From: Gammaproteobacteria bacterium
GTDB lineage: Bacteria > Pseudomonadota > Gammaproteobacteria > Pseudomonadales > Pseudohongiellaceae
Assembly (NCBI GenBank): GCA_002706685.1
Contig: PALV01000017.1
Coordinates: 1-64,000, forward strand
Direction: 5' to 3'
Length of the DNA: 64,000 nucleotides
Part shown: positions 1-11,759 of the stretch, one piece after another
Layout: the number at the start of each line of letters is the position of its first letter
Numbering within the stretch: the first letter of the stretch is position 1
Translations under genes and position numbers: made by a program
Notes under the pieces: generated by a model
What the model was told of the DNA's origin: nothing
What the model saw: only the letters and a program-made list of their open reading frames with translations
The model's database searches: none

Positions 1-3276
<3,276 letters not shown>

Positions 3277-3279
3277 CTT

Positions 3280-3334
3280 GGCCTAAAGGGGACGGAGGGA
3301 TTTACAATCGTAAATCCCTCCGTCCCTTTAGGCC
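3280..3334. repeat. Long palindromic repeat (family A, copy 1)
   Basis: Near-perfect inverted repeat. The 26-base left arm (3280-3305) and 25-base right arm (3310-3334) are separated by AATC. The core GGGGACGGAGGGATTTA is shared with copies at 35743-35796 and 57370-57427 and, degenerate, at 43186-43223. The outer arm here is GGCCTAAA/TTTAGGCC. It lies just after ligA and could act as a terminator or mRNA-stabilising hairpin, but no T-tract follows. Confidence 0.9.
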
Positions 3335-3348
3335 CTGTTGGGTCCTTT
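3327..3348 (+). repeat. 22-bp repeat (family B), left copy
   Basis: Shares the pattern TTTAGGCCC..TTGGGTCC plus TTT with 4401-4422, where it lies in inverted orientation with two mismatches in 22, and with 3611-3632 in direct orientation with a few mismatches. It overlaps the end of the palindrome after ligA. Together the copies bound the DUF2442 and toxin-antitoxin genes. Confidence 0.8.
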
Positions 3349-3352
3349 ACCT

Positions 3353-3589
3353 TTAGATCTTCACAGACTTCAGATAAACAAATTCAGGGTCAAGATCCAC
3401 GCCGCAGGGCCACTCGACTGTGTCAAACGATAATCTGGCTTTCTCGAATTCGTCTTTGTTTTTCAGGCGAGTGAATACACCAAAGTTCAGATACGGCGTC
3501 ATGTCCAGTTCGCCGCGTTCGCCGCTGTCGAAAGCTATCTGTAACACATAGTTGTCGGCAATTTTTAACTGGGTAACTGTTGGGTACAT
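3353..3589 (-). CDS. DUF2442-family small protein
   Basis: 78 residues beginning MYPTVTQLKIADNY. The layout (a short beta-rich start, then a GERGELDMTPYL segment, a phenylalanine/leucine stretch and a closing WPCGVDLDPEFVY motif) matches the DUF2442 family, whose members often sit beside toxin-antitoxin genes. The family has no firmly assigned biochemical role. It lies between two direct copies of the 22-bp repeat (3327 and 3611) and reads in the same direction as the toxin-antitoxin genes upstream of it, so it may be a third gene of that cassette or an independent cassette. Confidence 0.75.
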   Translation of the reverse strand: MYPTVTQLKIADNYVLQIAFDSGERGELDMTPYLNFGVFTRLKNKDEFEKARLSFDTVEWPCGVDLDPEFVYLKSVKI

Positions 3590-3610
3590 GGTTCAATCCT
3601 ATCGGGTCCC

Positions 3611-3632
3611 TTCAGGCCCCACTGGGTCCTTT
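3611..3632 (+). repeat. 22-bp repeat (family B), middle copy
   Basis: Direct copy of the repeat at 3327-3348 with a few substitutions. It lies in the gap between the DUF2442 gene and the antitoxin gene. Confidence 0.75.
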
Positions 3633-3640
3633 ATCACCTA

Positions 3641-3931
3641 CTACCGGCACGACAATGCTCTTAGCACTGCAGCGGGTTCTCTATCCATAACATTCAGGAG
3701 AACCAGCGCTGGTCCGGCTGGATTCCGATCTCCGCGCTCCCAATGGCGCAGGGTACTAACGCTTATGCCGAAAGCCAGCGCAAATTCAGTTTGAGTCATA
3801 CCTGCTTTCACGCGGATATTCTTTATATCCATCGCATCCAGACTGTGGACAACCGCTTGAGATGGTTTTCCTTCCGCAAACTCGATGGCCTCTTTCAGAC
3901 CACGTCTGACGCTCTCGAATGCTTTGTTCAT
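3641..3931 (-). CDS. HigA/NadS-like helix-turn-helix antitoxin
   Basis: 96 residues. The C-terminal two thirds form an XRE-type helix-turn-helix (MTQTEFALAFGISVSTLRHWE), preceded by a segment (ESVRRGLKEAIEFAEG) typical of NadS/HigA-like antitoxins that neutralise RelE-fold toxins. The ATG overlaps the toxin stop codon by four bases, so translation is probably coupled in toxin-antitoxin order, as in higBA systems. It is expected to repress its own promoter together with the toxin, and a 17-bp palindrome upstream of the toxin start is the candidate operator. Family assignment is confident. Activity is inferred. Confidence 0.85.
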   Translation of the reverse strand: MNKAFESVRRGLKEAIEFAEGKPSQAVVHSLDAMDIKNIRVKAGMTQTEFALAFGISVSTLRHWERGDRNPAGPALVLLNVMDREPAAVLRALSCR

Positions 3932-4269
3932 TGCCGTTTACCTGCATAGTGCGAACGAAGAATCTGTACTAATTTTGCGAGCTCATTACGTTCAAGTTTT
4001 GATAAATTGGCTTTTTCGCCTTTGGCAAACAATGTCAAAAGAAATAGGGGTATGGTTTGGTCGTGATAGAAATAAATTACTCGCACTCCTCCACGCTTGC
4101 CAGTCCCTGGTCTCGACCATCTCAACTTGCGAATTCCGCCAGTCCCAGAAATAACAATTCCGACGGTTGGTTTTCTGGCTAAGGTATTGATGATAGCTGA
4201 CCTTTCATCCTCGCCAAGTAGTATAGCCGCCCGGCGCTGATACTCCTGGAGTTCGACTACAGTCTGCAC
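3928..4269 (-). CDS. RelE/HigB-2-like toxin
   Basis: 113 residues, a typical size for RelE-fold ribosome-dependent mRNA interferases. The signature stretch VISGTGGIRKLRW, followed by basic residues GTGKRGGVRVIYF and a closing LLTLFAKGEKANLS segment, matches the HigB-2/RelE group (DUF1044-like). The start codon appears to be GTG at 4269, because MQTVVELQEYQRRAAILL aligns with the usual beginning of the family. The antitoxin gene follows with a four-base overlap. The cassette is framed by 22-bp inverted repeats at 3327 and 4401. Confidence 0.85.
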   Translation of the reverse strand: MQTVVELQEYQRRAAILLGEDERSAIINTLARKPTVGIVISGTGGIRKLRWSRPGTGKRGGVRVIYFYHDQTIPLFLLTLFAKGEKANLSKLERNELAKLVQILRSHYAGKRQ

Positions 4270-4278
4270 TATCAGATG

Positions 4279-4295
4279 CTAATCCAATGGATTAG
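4279..4295. promoter_or_regulatory. Palindromic operator candidate of the toxin-antitoxin operon
   Basis: CTAATCCA-A-TGGATTAG, perfect eight-base arms around a single base, lies ten bases upstream of the toxin start. On the minus strand it falls between a TTGATC hexamer and TAGCAT with 17-bp spacing, so a repressor bound here would block that promoter. If so, the transcript would be nearly leaderless. Confidence 0.6.
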
Positions 4296-4400
4296 ATTGA
4301 TCAAGGATGAACTTTTGATGTAAAGAAAGGATATTGTCGGCATAAACACTCCTTGTCGTTGCCGGGTCATGCTTCAGTAATGTGTTTGTAGCATATAGCT

Positions 4401-4422
4401 AAAGGACCCAATTGGGCCTAAA
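4401..4422 (-). repeat. 22-bp repeat (family B), right inverted copy
   Basis: Reverse complement of the repeat at 3327-3348 with only two central mismatches. It closes the DUF2442/toxin-antitoxin cassette on the right, just downstream of the lytic transglycosylase gene. Confidence 0.8.
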
Positions 4423-4441
4423 GGCTGGTTAGCTGGGCTGC

Positions 4442-5047
4442 CTAGCTAAACAGCCTCCAGAACCAGTTCTTGCTCAGCTCCTCACGGCAGCTGGCGTACT
4501 GCAAACGGTAGCGCTCGGCATTGCCCTGCACGGCATTAGCGGTATCCAGCAGCCAGCGTTTATCCCAATAGGTCCCCCGGTTATAACCCGTATGTCCCTC
4601 GTGATAGGCCAGATACAGGCTGCGTGCATCGTCCAGCGCAATATCGCTGCGCTGCGGTGAAAAGTGGTTGTACCAGCCAATAAAGTCCACGGCATCCTCA
4701 AAATTACTGCGGCGGGCAAAACGATTGCCTGATTCGCGCTGGTACTCGGCCCAGGTGGAGTCCAGTGCCTGGGCATAACCACGTGCTGTAGAGGGACGGG
4801 TCCAGGGGATGAAACCCAGCAATCGCGTGCGCTGGGGGCGGGCGCGGGCGTGAAATGACGACTCCTGATAAATAAAAGCCATCGTCACATGCACAGGTAC
4901 ACCCCAGCGCCGTTCCGTGCGCTCGGCAGCTTTGTACCAGTCGCGCCGCTCCTCAAACATGTCACAGACATTCGACACATTACTGGGCCGCGTGGCGACG
5001 CAGGCGGTGAGCAGGAGCATCATTGCGGATGTCAGCAGCAGTCTCAT
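4442..5047 (-). CDS. Lytic transglycosylase-like lipoprotein
   Basis: 201 residues with a lipoprotein signal ending in the lipobox LLTAC, so the protein should be lipid-anchored, probably in the outer membrane. The fold resembles SLT-type (lysozyme-like) lytic transglycosylases, which cleave peptidoglycan with formation of 1,6-anhydro ends. A catalytic Glu is visible in MAFIYQESSF, followed by ARGYAQALDSTW, NFEDAVDFIGWY and LYLAYHEGHTGY, which correspond to the usual substrate-groove motifs. It is divergent from the acyltransferase gene that begins 20 bases away, so the two may share a promoter region. Confidence 0.85.
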   Translation of the reverse strand: MRLLLTSAMMLLLTACVATRPSNVSNVCDMFEERRDWYKAAERTERRWGVPVHVTMAFIYQESSFHARARPQRTRLLGFIPWTRPSTARGYAQALDSTWAEYQRESGNRFARRSNFEDAVDFIGWYNHFSPQRSDIALDDARSLYLAYHEGHTGYNRGTYWDKRWLLDTANAVQGNAERYRLQYASCREELSKNWFWRLFS

Positions 5048-5067
5048 AGAGGTAGTATAGCTAGTAT

Positions 5068-7035
5068 ATGAGAGGAGCGAGTGTGGACAGGGAATTCAGA
5101 CACGACATCAATGCATTGCGGGCGCTGGCGGTCGTGGCGGTTCTGTTGTTCCATTTTCGGGTACCCGGTTTTGCCGGTGGTTTTGTTGGCGTTGATGTGT
5201 TTTTTGTCATCTCTGGCTACCTGATGGCCTCCATTATCCTTACCCGACTTCAGCAGAACTCATTCAGCATTGGCCGCTTTTATCTGGCCCGGCTACGGCG
5301 CATCGTCCCGGCGCTGGCTATCATGATTTTGACGCTGCTGGCAGGTGGATGGTTTGTCCTGCCGCCGGTTGATTATCGTGAGCTGGCCGCTAACGGCATT
5401 TATGCGTTGATGTTCATCGCCAATATCCGCTTTGCCCGCGATGCCGGTTATTTCGAGGCCGACTCCCACGACAACTGGCTGTTGCACACCTGGTCGCTGG
5501 CCGTTGAAGCGCAGTTTTATCTGTTGCTGCCAGTGCTGTTCTTATTACTTTGGCGTCTCAAGCTCAAAAATAGTTTGCTGCCAATACTGGCAATCCTGAT
5601 GCTGGTGTCACTGGCGCGCTCCAGCTGGCTTGCCCAGCACAGCCCCGATAGCGCATTTTTCCTGTTGCAAAGCCGTGCCTGGCAACTACTGGGTGGGGCA
5701 GCCGTTTTCCTGGTGTCCAGGCAATCTGACAGCCTAAGGCTGCAAAGCTACCCGCGATCAGCCATAGCGATAGGCTTGCTGCTGATTGTCGCGAGCATTA
5801 TCAGCGTCGATGCCAATACGGTTTGGCCGGGCCTTGCTGCCATAGCTCCATCTGCCGGTACCGCGATTATCCTGCTGACTGGCCATCAGGCCGCCTGGAT
5901 GCGTCTGGCACCGGTGCGATACCTGGGCCTCAGCTCTTATTCCCTGTACCTATGGCACTGGCCAGTTCTGGTCGCTCTGGTGTTTCTGGGTTTTACCGAC
6001 AGCCCGCTGGCTTTGGCGATAGGCATTGTGTTGGCGTTCATGCTTGGCATCTTGTCGTGGCGTCTGGTCGAAAACCCGGGTCGCCAGGCGTCAAGCCAAG
6101 CACTGCGGCTTGCTGCCATCTTGACCCTTGTGCTTGTTCCCGCAGGATTTGTCTACCTGCTGGATGGCATCAACGGCCGCCTGCCGGCCAAGGCCGAACG
6201 CGCTGCGGCCGAAGCCTGGAATATCGACCCCAGGCGCGATGAATGTATGGCCGGCAAGGGTGACGAATTTCCCTGGTGCCAATATGGTGGCTCTGACATA
6301 CGGGCCATGGTGGTTGGCGACAGCCATGCCAGCAGCGTTTTTACCGCAGTGGCCGCCGCCGTGCAGCAGGGCGAACCCAACAACCCGGACGCTGGCATAC
6401 TCGCCAGTGCCTACAACGGCTGCCCGACGCTGCTGCAGGGGAGCAGTCGCGCCAACACTGAGGGATGCCGTGCTTTCAACGACTATTTGGTGGCGCAGAC
6501 GCAAACTGTCCCTGGGGATGTACCGCTGATCATCGTCAATCGCAGCAGTGTCTATCATCTGGGCAGCAGCATTCCCGGTGACAAAGACTATCAACGTCCA
6601 CTACTGAGCTATGGGCAGCCTCACGCTCGTCCAAACGACAGGCTCACAGCGCAATACCTCGATGACCTGGTCGCCACCGCCTGTTATTTCGCCGCTCAGC
6701 GCCCCGTGTACCTGGTCCGCCCGATCCCGGAAATGCGCGTCGATGTGCCGCGCAGCATGGCGCGGCGGCATGTATTGAATCAGTCAGGAGAGGTCCGCCT
6801 GCGCCGAGAGATCTATGACAGACGCCATGCCGCCGTCTGGCAGGCGCAGGATAGTGCGGTGCGGCAGTGCGTTGTGCAGATACTGGATCCGACTGAGGTT
6901 TTGTGTGATCAGGAATACTGTTATGGCAGCCAAAATGGCCGGCCGCTCTACTACGATGAGGACCACCTGTCTGAGTCGGGCAACAAAACAATAATTCGTC
7001 CCCTTTTAGTCCCCCGGCATACCCAATTGGACTAG
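5068..7035 (+). CDS. OafA/YrhL-type acyltransferase with C-terminal SGNH domain
   Basis: 655 residues. The N-terminal ~340 residues form an acyltransferase-3 membrane domain: the conserved start FRHDINALRALAVVAVLLFHF, then GFVGVDVFFVISGYLM and about ten hydrophobic segments. The C-terminal ~270 residues carry SGNH-hydrolase blocks (VVGDSHASSVF, and a YDEDHLSESG segment supplying Asp and His). Proteins of this architecture O-acetylate surface glycans, peptidoglycan or lipid A, with the periplasmic SGNH domain completing acyl transfer. Its position beside wza-wzb-wzc suggests it modifies the exported polysaccharide. An in-frame GTG at 5083 is an alternative start. Confidence 0.9.
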   Translation: MRGASVDREFRHDINALRALAVVAVLLFHFRVPGFAGGFVGVDVFFVISGYLMASIILTRLQQNSFSIGRFYLARLRRIVPALAIMILTLLAGGWFVLPPVDYRELAANGIYALMFIANIRFARDAGYFEADSHDNWLLHTWSLAVEAQFYLLLPVLFLLLWRLKLKNSLLPILAILMLVSLARSSWLAQHSPDSAFFLLQSRAWQLLGGAAVFLVSRQSDSLRLQSYPRSAIAIGLLLIVASIISVDANTVWPGLAAIAPSAGTAIILLTGHQAAWMRLAPVRYLGLSSYSLYLWHWPVLVALVFLGFTDSPLALAIGIVLAFMLGILSWRLVENPGRQASSQALRLAAILTLVLVPAGFVYLLDGINGRLPAKAERAAAEAWNIDPRRDECMAGKGDEFPWCQYGGSDIRAMVVGDSHASSVFTAVAAAVQQGEPNNPDAGILASAYNGCPTLLQGSSRANTEGCRAFNDYLVAQTQTVPGDVPLIIVNRSSVYHLGSSIPGDKDYQRPLLSYGQPHARPNDRLTAQYLDDLVATACYFAAQRPVYLVRPIPEMRVDVPRSMARRHVLNQSGEVRLRREIYDRRHAAVWQAQDSAVRQCVVQILDPTEVLCDQEYCYGSQNGRPLYYDEDHLSESGNKTIIRPLLVPRHTQLD

Positions 7036-7130
7036 CCAGAAACTACAGCATATGCTTAAAAAATGGGCTACAATGCCGGGGTTTTCGGAAAAAAGCTTTT
7101 ATAAATAAATCAGTACGCTAGAGCCACAGA

Positions 7131-8336
7131 ATGATAAGAACCGTCCGCCGTATTACTTCGCTGTTTGTCATCCTGACCGCCCTGACTGGTTGTGTGCTGG
7201 TTCCCGGCAGCAACATCGACCCCGACCAATACAGTACCGAGACACAGGCCGACTGGTTTGAAGTCAACCGGGGTGTCTGGTTCCCTGGCCTGCGCGGTAT
7301 CGGTCAGGCTGATACCGAAGAAGATGTCGCTGCTGTTGAGCGCACCGTCGATGTAGTGGCCATTACGTCCGATCTGATCGCCGATCAGAATCGTCAGCAG
7401 ATGCTCAACAATGCGGTGGCCGCCGCGATGCCGGCGCGCCTGCAACAGGAACTGGCTGAATACGAGTATCATGTGGCCAGCGGCGATGTGCTGCAAATCA
7501 CCGTTTATGACCACCCCGAGCTGACCAATCCCAGTGGGTCCAACAATAATAACGTCGAATTCTCCGGCATCATGGTCGAGAACGACGGCAGCATTTATTA
7601 CCCCTACATTGGCAAGGTGCAGGTCGGCGGACGTACGGTGGACGAGATTCGCGAAGCGATTTCCACACCACTGGCTGAATTCATCACATCTCCGCAGGTT
7701 GCTGTCCGTGTGCTGCGGTTCAATTCGAAACGTGCCTACGTGACCGGTCAGGTCAATGAACCAGGCCCGCAGCCCATCACTAATGTACCAATGACTGTAC
7801 TTGATGCCATCGCGCGAGCAGGTGGTCTTGCAGAAAACGCCAACTGGCATGATGTATTGCTGTCACGTAATGGTGAAGAAATCCGTCTGTCTGTTTACGA
7901 GATGCTCAACAATGGTCGTCTGGGCCAGAACATGCTGCTGCAGCATGGCGATGTGTTGCACGTGCCGGTAGTCGGCCAGCGACTGATCTTTGTCCTGGGC
8001 GAGCTGAACCGCGTCAACACATTGCCGGTTGGCAATATGAGCATGTCATTGACCGAGGCACTGACCCGTAGCGGAGGCCTGAATCAGGTGACCTCCAATG
8101 CTGAAGGTATTTTTGTTATCCGCCCCAATGAGGCGGAAGACCCCAAACTGGCAACCGTATTTCAGCTGGATGTAAAAAACGCGGTGTCGTTTGCAGTGGG
8201 CGCGCAGTTCATGCTGGAACCATCGGATATCGTATACGTGACAACAGCGCCAGTAACACGCTGGAACCGGGTCATCAGTCAGATCATCCCCAGTCTGAAT
8301 GCGCTGATCACAGCAGACCGGGTAGGTACCTTGTAA
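7131..8336 (+). CDS. wza: Polysaccharide export outer-membrane lipoprotein (Wza family)
   Basis: 401 residues. A lipoprotein signal (LTALTGCVLVPGS) is followed by a Poly_export domain (VASGDVLQITVYDHPEL, then YPYIGKVQVGGRTVDEIREAI), then two SLBB/DUF-like repeats (AYVTGQVNEPG and IFVLGELNRVNT, each followed by TVLDAIARAGG or SLTEALTRSGG). Wza forms the octameric outer-membrane channel for capsule or O-antigen polymer and docks on Wzc. It is first of the wza-wzb-wzc set. A TACAAT hexamer at 7069-7074 may be a -10 box, but no good -35 was found. Confidence 0.95.
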   Translation: MIRTVRRITSLFVILTALTGCVLVPGSNIDPDQYSTETQADWFEVNRGVWFPGLRGIGQADTEEDVAAVERTVDVVAITSDLIADQNRQQMLNNAVAAAMPARLQQELAEYEYHVASGDVLQITVYDHPELTNPSGSNNNNVEFSGIMVENDGSIYYPYIGKVQVGGRTVDEIREAISTPLAEFITSPQVAVRVLRFNSKRAYVTGQVNEPGPQPITNVPMTVLDAIARAGGLAENANWHDVLLSRNGEEIRLSVYEMLNNGRLGQNMLLQHGDVLHVPVVGQRLIFVLGELNRVNTLPVGNMSMSLTEALTRSGGLNQVTSNAEGIFVIRPNEAEDPKLATVFQLDVKNAVSFAVGAQFMLEPSDIVYVTTAPVTRWNRVISQIIPSLNALITADRVGTL

Positions 8337-8361
8337 TGAATACAGATGCAGGGAATGCATC

Positions 8362-8820
8362 ATGAGTCCTTACAACAATATACTGGTGGTCTGCCAGGGT
8401 AATATCTGCCGCAGCCCGGTGGCTGAAGCGCTGCTTAAGCGGGCATTGCCTGGCAAACAGATTCAGTCTGCAGGCCTGCAGGCCATGGTGGGCCACGGGG
8501 TTGAAGCCACAGCGGCAGAAATTGCGACAGCCGCCGGTCTGGATGTAAGTGAACATCAGGCGCGTCAACTCAGCGCCGAACATGCGCAGTGGGCCGATCT
8601 GATCCTGGTGATGAGTCAGAATCAGCGCCGAATGCTCGGCCAGGTTGCGCCTTCGGCCATGGGCAAGTCGCTACTCTTGGGTCACTGGATACGGGCGGCC
8701 GGCACGCGTGCAAACAACGGCCAGGATATCCCCGACCCATATAAAAAGAGCCGGGACGTGTTTGAACACGTACATAAATTGATGGAAGAGGCTGTCCAGC
8801 TTTGGGCCGCCAAGATCTAA
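8362..8820 (+). CDS. wzb: Low-molecular-weight protein-tyrosine phosphatase (Wzb)
   Basis: 152 residues. The N-terminal P-loop CQGNICRSP gives the CX5R(S) active site, and the general-acid Asp is in DIPDPYKKS near the C-terminus, as in all LMW-PTPs. In capsule systems Wzb dephosphorylates the tyrosine tail of Wzc, and the cycling is needed for polymer assembly. It sits between wza and wzc with short gaps. Confidence 0.95.
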   Translation: MSPYNNILVVCQGNICRSPVAEALLKRALPGKQIQSAGLQAMVGHGVEATAAEIATAAGLDVSEHQARQLSAEHAQWADLILVMSQNQRRMLGQVAPSAMGKSLLLGHWIRAAGTRANNGQDIPDPYKKSRDVFEHVHKLMEEAVQLWAAKI

Positions 8821-8863
8821 CGAACATTAACCACGATCAGTCATCAGAAGTAGAATAGGTGTT

Positions 8864-11173
8864 ATGACAGAAGCCGCTCAGCAATCTCGCGCAGCCAGCT
8901 CCAGCCGGAACAGCCAGTCCGGACCCGCCGATGATGAGATCGATCTTGGGTATCTGCTTGCTATCTGTCTGGACAACCGGTGGCTGATCATTGCAATCAC
9001 CATCCTGGTCACTTTTGTTGGCGCGGCCTATGCCTGGCTGGCAACGCCTGAATACCGTGCGGATGCCCTGTTGCAGGTTGAGCAGCGTGCCAATAATCTC
9101 GGCTCACTGGATATGGCAATTCTGGGCCAGGAAACCACCCAATCCACAACACAAAGTGAAATCCTGCGCTCTCGCATGATCATGGGTCAGGCTGCGCAGC
9201 AGGCGGGTCTTGATCTGGTGGTTCGGCCTAATTATTTCCCCGTTGTTGGTGAAGCGCTGGTCCGTCGCGGCACCGAACGACCTGGCTGGGCGCAGGGCAG
9301 TCCGCACGCCTGGGCAGGCGACAGCATCAACGTGGGCGAGCTGTTGGTCGAACAGGCGCTGCAAGGACGTCCTCTGACATTGAAGGTCACTGGCCCTGAC
9401 AGCTACACTCTTAGTAATGACGATGGCGATGAACTGGGCACGGGCCAGGTCGGCCAGTGGTTGCGACTGGACCAGCCTTATGTGGAACTGCTTGTGGAGC
9501 GCATCACAGCACCCGCTGATGTCGAATTCACCCTGATCAAACGCAGCGAGACGCAGATGATCCGTTATCTGCAGGGCCGCTTTGAAGTCGCCCAACGTGG
9601 CCGCGATACCGGCATTCTGGAACTTACTCTGACCGGACCCAGTCCTCAAGAAATCCAGCGCTCCCTGGACGCTATAGCTGACGTATACCTGGTACAGAAC
9701 ATCAATCGCCAGGCCGCAGAAGCCGAAAGCCGGCTGGAGTTTCTCGAGCAACAGACTCCTCTGATCCAGGACAATCTGAACTCGGCAGAAAGTCGCCTGA
9801 ACGACTACCGGGCCACTCAGGACAGCGTGGATCTGGACTTCGAAACTCGGAGCATGCTGGAACGCCTGGTTGAACTTGAAAGCGAGTTAAATACCCTTCA
9901 GATTCAGGAGTCGGAACTGGCACAACGCTTCACACCCAGTCATCCCAGCTACCAGGCCCTGCTCGAGAAACGCCGACAGCTGGTAGGAGAACGTAACCGC
10001 CTGGAAGAGCAGGTGGATACGCTGCCAGAGACACAACGCCAGGTACTGCGTTTGAACAGGGATGTGGAAGTCAGTCAGCAGATCTACATGCAGATGCTCA
10101 ACGCTACCCAGGAGCTCCGCATCGCGCGTGCAGGCACAGTCGGCAACGTGCGCATTCTCGACAATGCACTGGTCGGCAACAACCCCATCGCGCCGCGAAC
10201 CAATCTGATTATTGTTATTTCACTGATGGCCGGCCTGATGCTGGGGCTGATGGTGGTACTGATACGCCATATGCTGCACCGTGGTGTCACCTCTGTGGAG
10301 GAGTTGCAGGCGCTGGGGCTGCAGGTGTACGCGACTGTGCCGTTGTCCGAGAAACAGCAAAAACTGTTCGACCGTTTTACCGGCAAGAAAACCCAGCGCC
10401 GATTCAGCAAGATGCTGGGTAAACAGCTGGGTGATCGGGTCAGTAAACCGCTGACACGTCGCCATCGGGGCCAGGAAAGTGGTGTACTGGCCATGATAGA
10501 CCCCAGCGATCTGGCTATAGAAGCTCTTCGCAGCCTGCGTACCAGTCTGCACTTCGCCATGCTTGAGGCTAACAATAATCGCCTGATGCTGTCCGGCCCC
10601 AGTCCGGCGGTGGGCAAAAGCTTCATCTCCACCAACCTCGCGGCCATCTGCGCACAAGGCGGTCAGCGTGTGCTGCTGATAGATGCCGATATGCGCAAAG
10701 GACATATTCATCGCTCATTCGAGGGCAGCAGCGAGAACGGATTGAGTGACTTCTTGGTCGGAGACATATCTAGGGATCAGGTTATTCGCCATACTGAGCT
10801 GGAAACGCTGGATTATATTTCGAGAGGTACAGCGCCGCCCAATCCTTCCGAACTGCTGATGACACGCCGTTTCAGTGAGTTTCTGGACTCTGTGGGGCAG
10901 GAATACGATCTGGTGATTATCGATACACCACCCACACTCGCCGTGACCGATGCGGCGGTTGTCGGCAAACAGGTTGGTGCCACATTGATGATCACGCGTT
11001 TCCGTGAAAACAATCCCAAAGAAATTGAACGGGCGTTGCAGCAACTGGAGAGTGCTGGGGTGATGGTCAAGGGCAGCATCCTCAACGCTATTGAACGCAG
11101 CGCGTCTGCGTACTATGGCTACGGTTATGGTTACGGTTATTACCAATACGCCTACAAGTCAGACGACCAGTAA
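8864..11173 (+). CDS. wzc: Polysaccharide co-polymerase and tyrosine autokinase (Wzc)
   Basis: 769 residues. An N-terminal Wzz domain with a first membrane helix (about 38-58) is followed by a long coiled-coil periplasmic part (LEFLEQQTPLIQDNLNSAES), a GNVR segment, a second membrane helix near 445-465 and a cytoplasmic BY-kinase domain. The kinase shows Walker A (SGPSPAVGKS, about 577-586), Walker A' (LLIDADMRKG) and Walker B (LVIIDTPPT). The C-terminus is a tyrosine cluster (YYGYGYGYGYYQYAY), the autophosphorylation site. It controls chain length and export with Wza. A shortened, decayed copy of its 3' end is found at 12382-12643. Confidence 0.95.
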   Translation: MTEAAQQSRAASSSRNSQSGPADDEIDLGYLLAICLDNRWLIIAITILVTFVGAAYAWLATPEYRADALLQVEQRANNLGSLDMAILGQETTQSTTQSEILRSRMIMGQAAQQAGLDLVVRPNYFPVVGEALVRRGTERPGWAQGSPHAWAGDSINVGELLVEQALQGRPLTLKVTGPDSYTLSNDDGDELGTGQVGQWLRLDQPYVELLVERITAPADVEFTLIKRSETQMIRYLQGRFEVAQRGRDTGILELTLTGPSPQEIQRSLDAIADVYLVQNINRQAAEAESRLEFLEQQTPLIQDNLNSAESRLNDYRATQDSVDLDFETRSMLERLVELESELNTLQIQESELAQRFTPSHPSYQALLEKRRQLVGERNRLEEQVDTLPETQRQVLRLNRDVEVSQQIYMQMLNATQELRIARAGTVGNVRILDNALVGNNPIAPRTNLIIVISLMAGLMLGLMVVLIRHMLHRGVTSVEELQALGLQVYATVPLSEKQQKLFDRFTGKKTQRRFSKMLGKQLGDRVSKPLTRRHRGQESGVLAMIDPSDLAIEALRSLRTSLHFAMLEANNNRLMLSGPSPAVGKSFISTNLAAICAQGGQRVLLIDADMRKGHIHRSFEGSSENGLSDFLVGDISRDQVIRHTELETLDYISRGTAPPNPSELLMTRRFSEFLDSVGQEYDLVIIDTPPTLAVTDAAVVGKQVGATLMITRFRENNPKEIERALQQLESAGVMVKGSILNAIERSASAYYGYGYGYGYYQYAYKSDDQ

Positions 11174-11223
11174 CACACCTCACCCATCTGTCCTATTGCA
11201 TCTGATGCCTGTCAGCGCTAGCA

Positions 11224-11240
11224 TGTTCAGTCAATGAACA
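11224..11240. promoter_or_regulatory. 17-bp palindrome before the rfaH-like gene
   Basis: TGTTCA-GTCAA-TGAACA has perfect six-base arms and lies 25 bases upstream of the antiterminator start. It could be an operator, perhaps for the MarR-type regulator encoded two genes downstream. That link is only a guess from proximity. Confidence 0.35.
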
Positions 11241-11265
11241 ATAAGCGAGATAGGAAGCCGCGCCA

Positions 11266-11754
11266 ATGAGCTGGTACGTGCTGCAATGCAAACCCAACCA
11301 GGTGCGACGCGCCCAGGAGCATCTGGACAATCAGGGCTTTGCCATCTGGTGTCCCAGTCATAAGGTCAGACGCATCGTGCGCCGCCAAGTCACCGTCTGC
11401 GATGAAGTTGTGTTCCCCGGTTACCTGTTTATCGAACTAGACCCCCAGCACACCAATTGGCGTGCCCTTAACAGCACCCGTGGCGTTGCCCGCGTGGTCA
11501 GCTTTAATGGTGCGCCATTCCCGGTACCCGAAGATTTGATGGCCGCGCTGCACCGGCAGTATGACTTCCGCCACGAGCCGGTTCCGCTGTACAAGGCCGG
11601 CGAGCGTGTACGCATCACTGACGGCTGCTTCCGTGACATCGAGGCCATCGTTAAGGCTGTCACCGCCGACGACCGAGTTATTGTCCTGATGCACCTGCTC
11701 AACAATGAACACGCCCTGACGTTGGAGGCTGGCCATCTCGCATTGGCCTACTAA
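11266..11754 (+). CDS. rfaH: RfaH-like transcription antiterminator (NusG paralogue)
   Basis: 162 residues. The start MSWYVLQCKPNQVRRAQEHL and the segment VVFPGYLFIEL belong to the NusG N-terminal domain, and a C-terminal KOW-like part follows (AGERVRITDGCFRDIEAIV). The length and the lack of NusG-specific insertions point to the RfaH group, which loads onto RNA polymerase at ops sites and suppresses termination in long surface-polysaccharide operons. A perfect ops core lies at 12210-12221, about 450 bases downstream of the gene, directly before the biosynthetic cluster. This strongly supports a cis-acting pairing. It is probably a dedicated paralogue of the house RfaH. Confidence 0.9.
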   Translation: MSWYVLQCKPNQVRRAQEHLDNQGFAIWCPSHKVRRIVRRQVTVCDEVVFPGYLFIELDPQHTNWRALNSTRGVARVVSFNGAPFPVPEDLMAALHRQYDFRHEPVPLYKAGERVRITDGCFRDIEAIVKAVTADDRVIVLMHLLNNEHALTLEAGHLALAY

Positions 11755-11759
11755 TCGAC

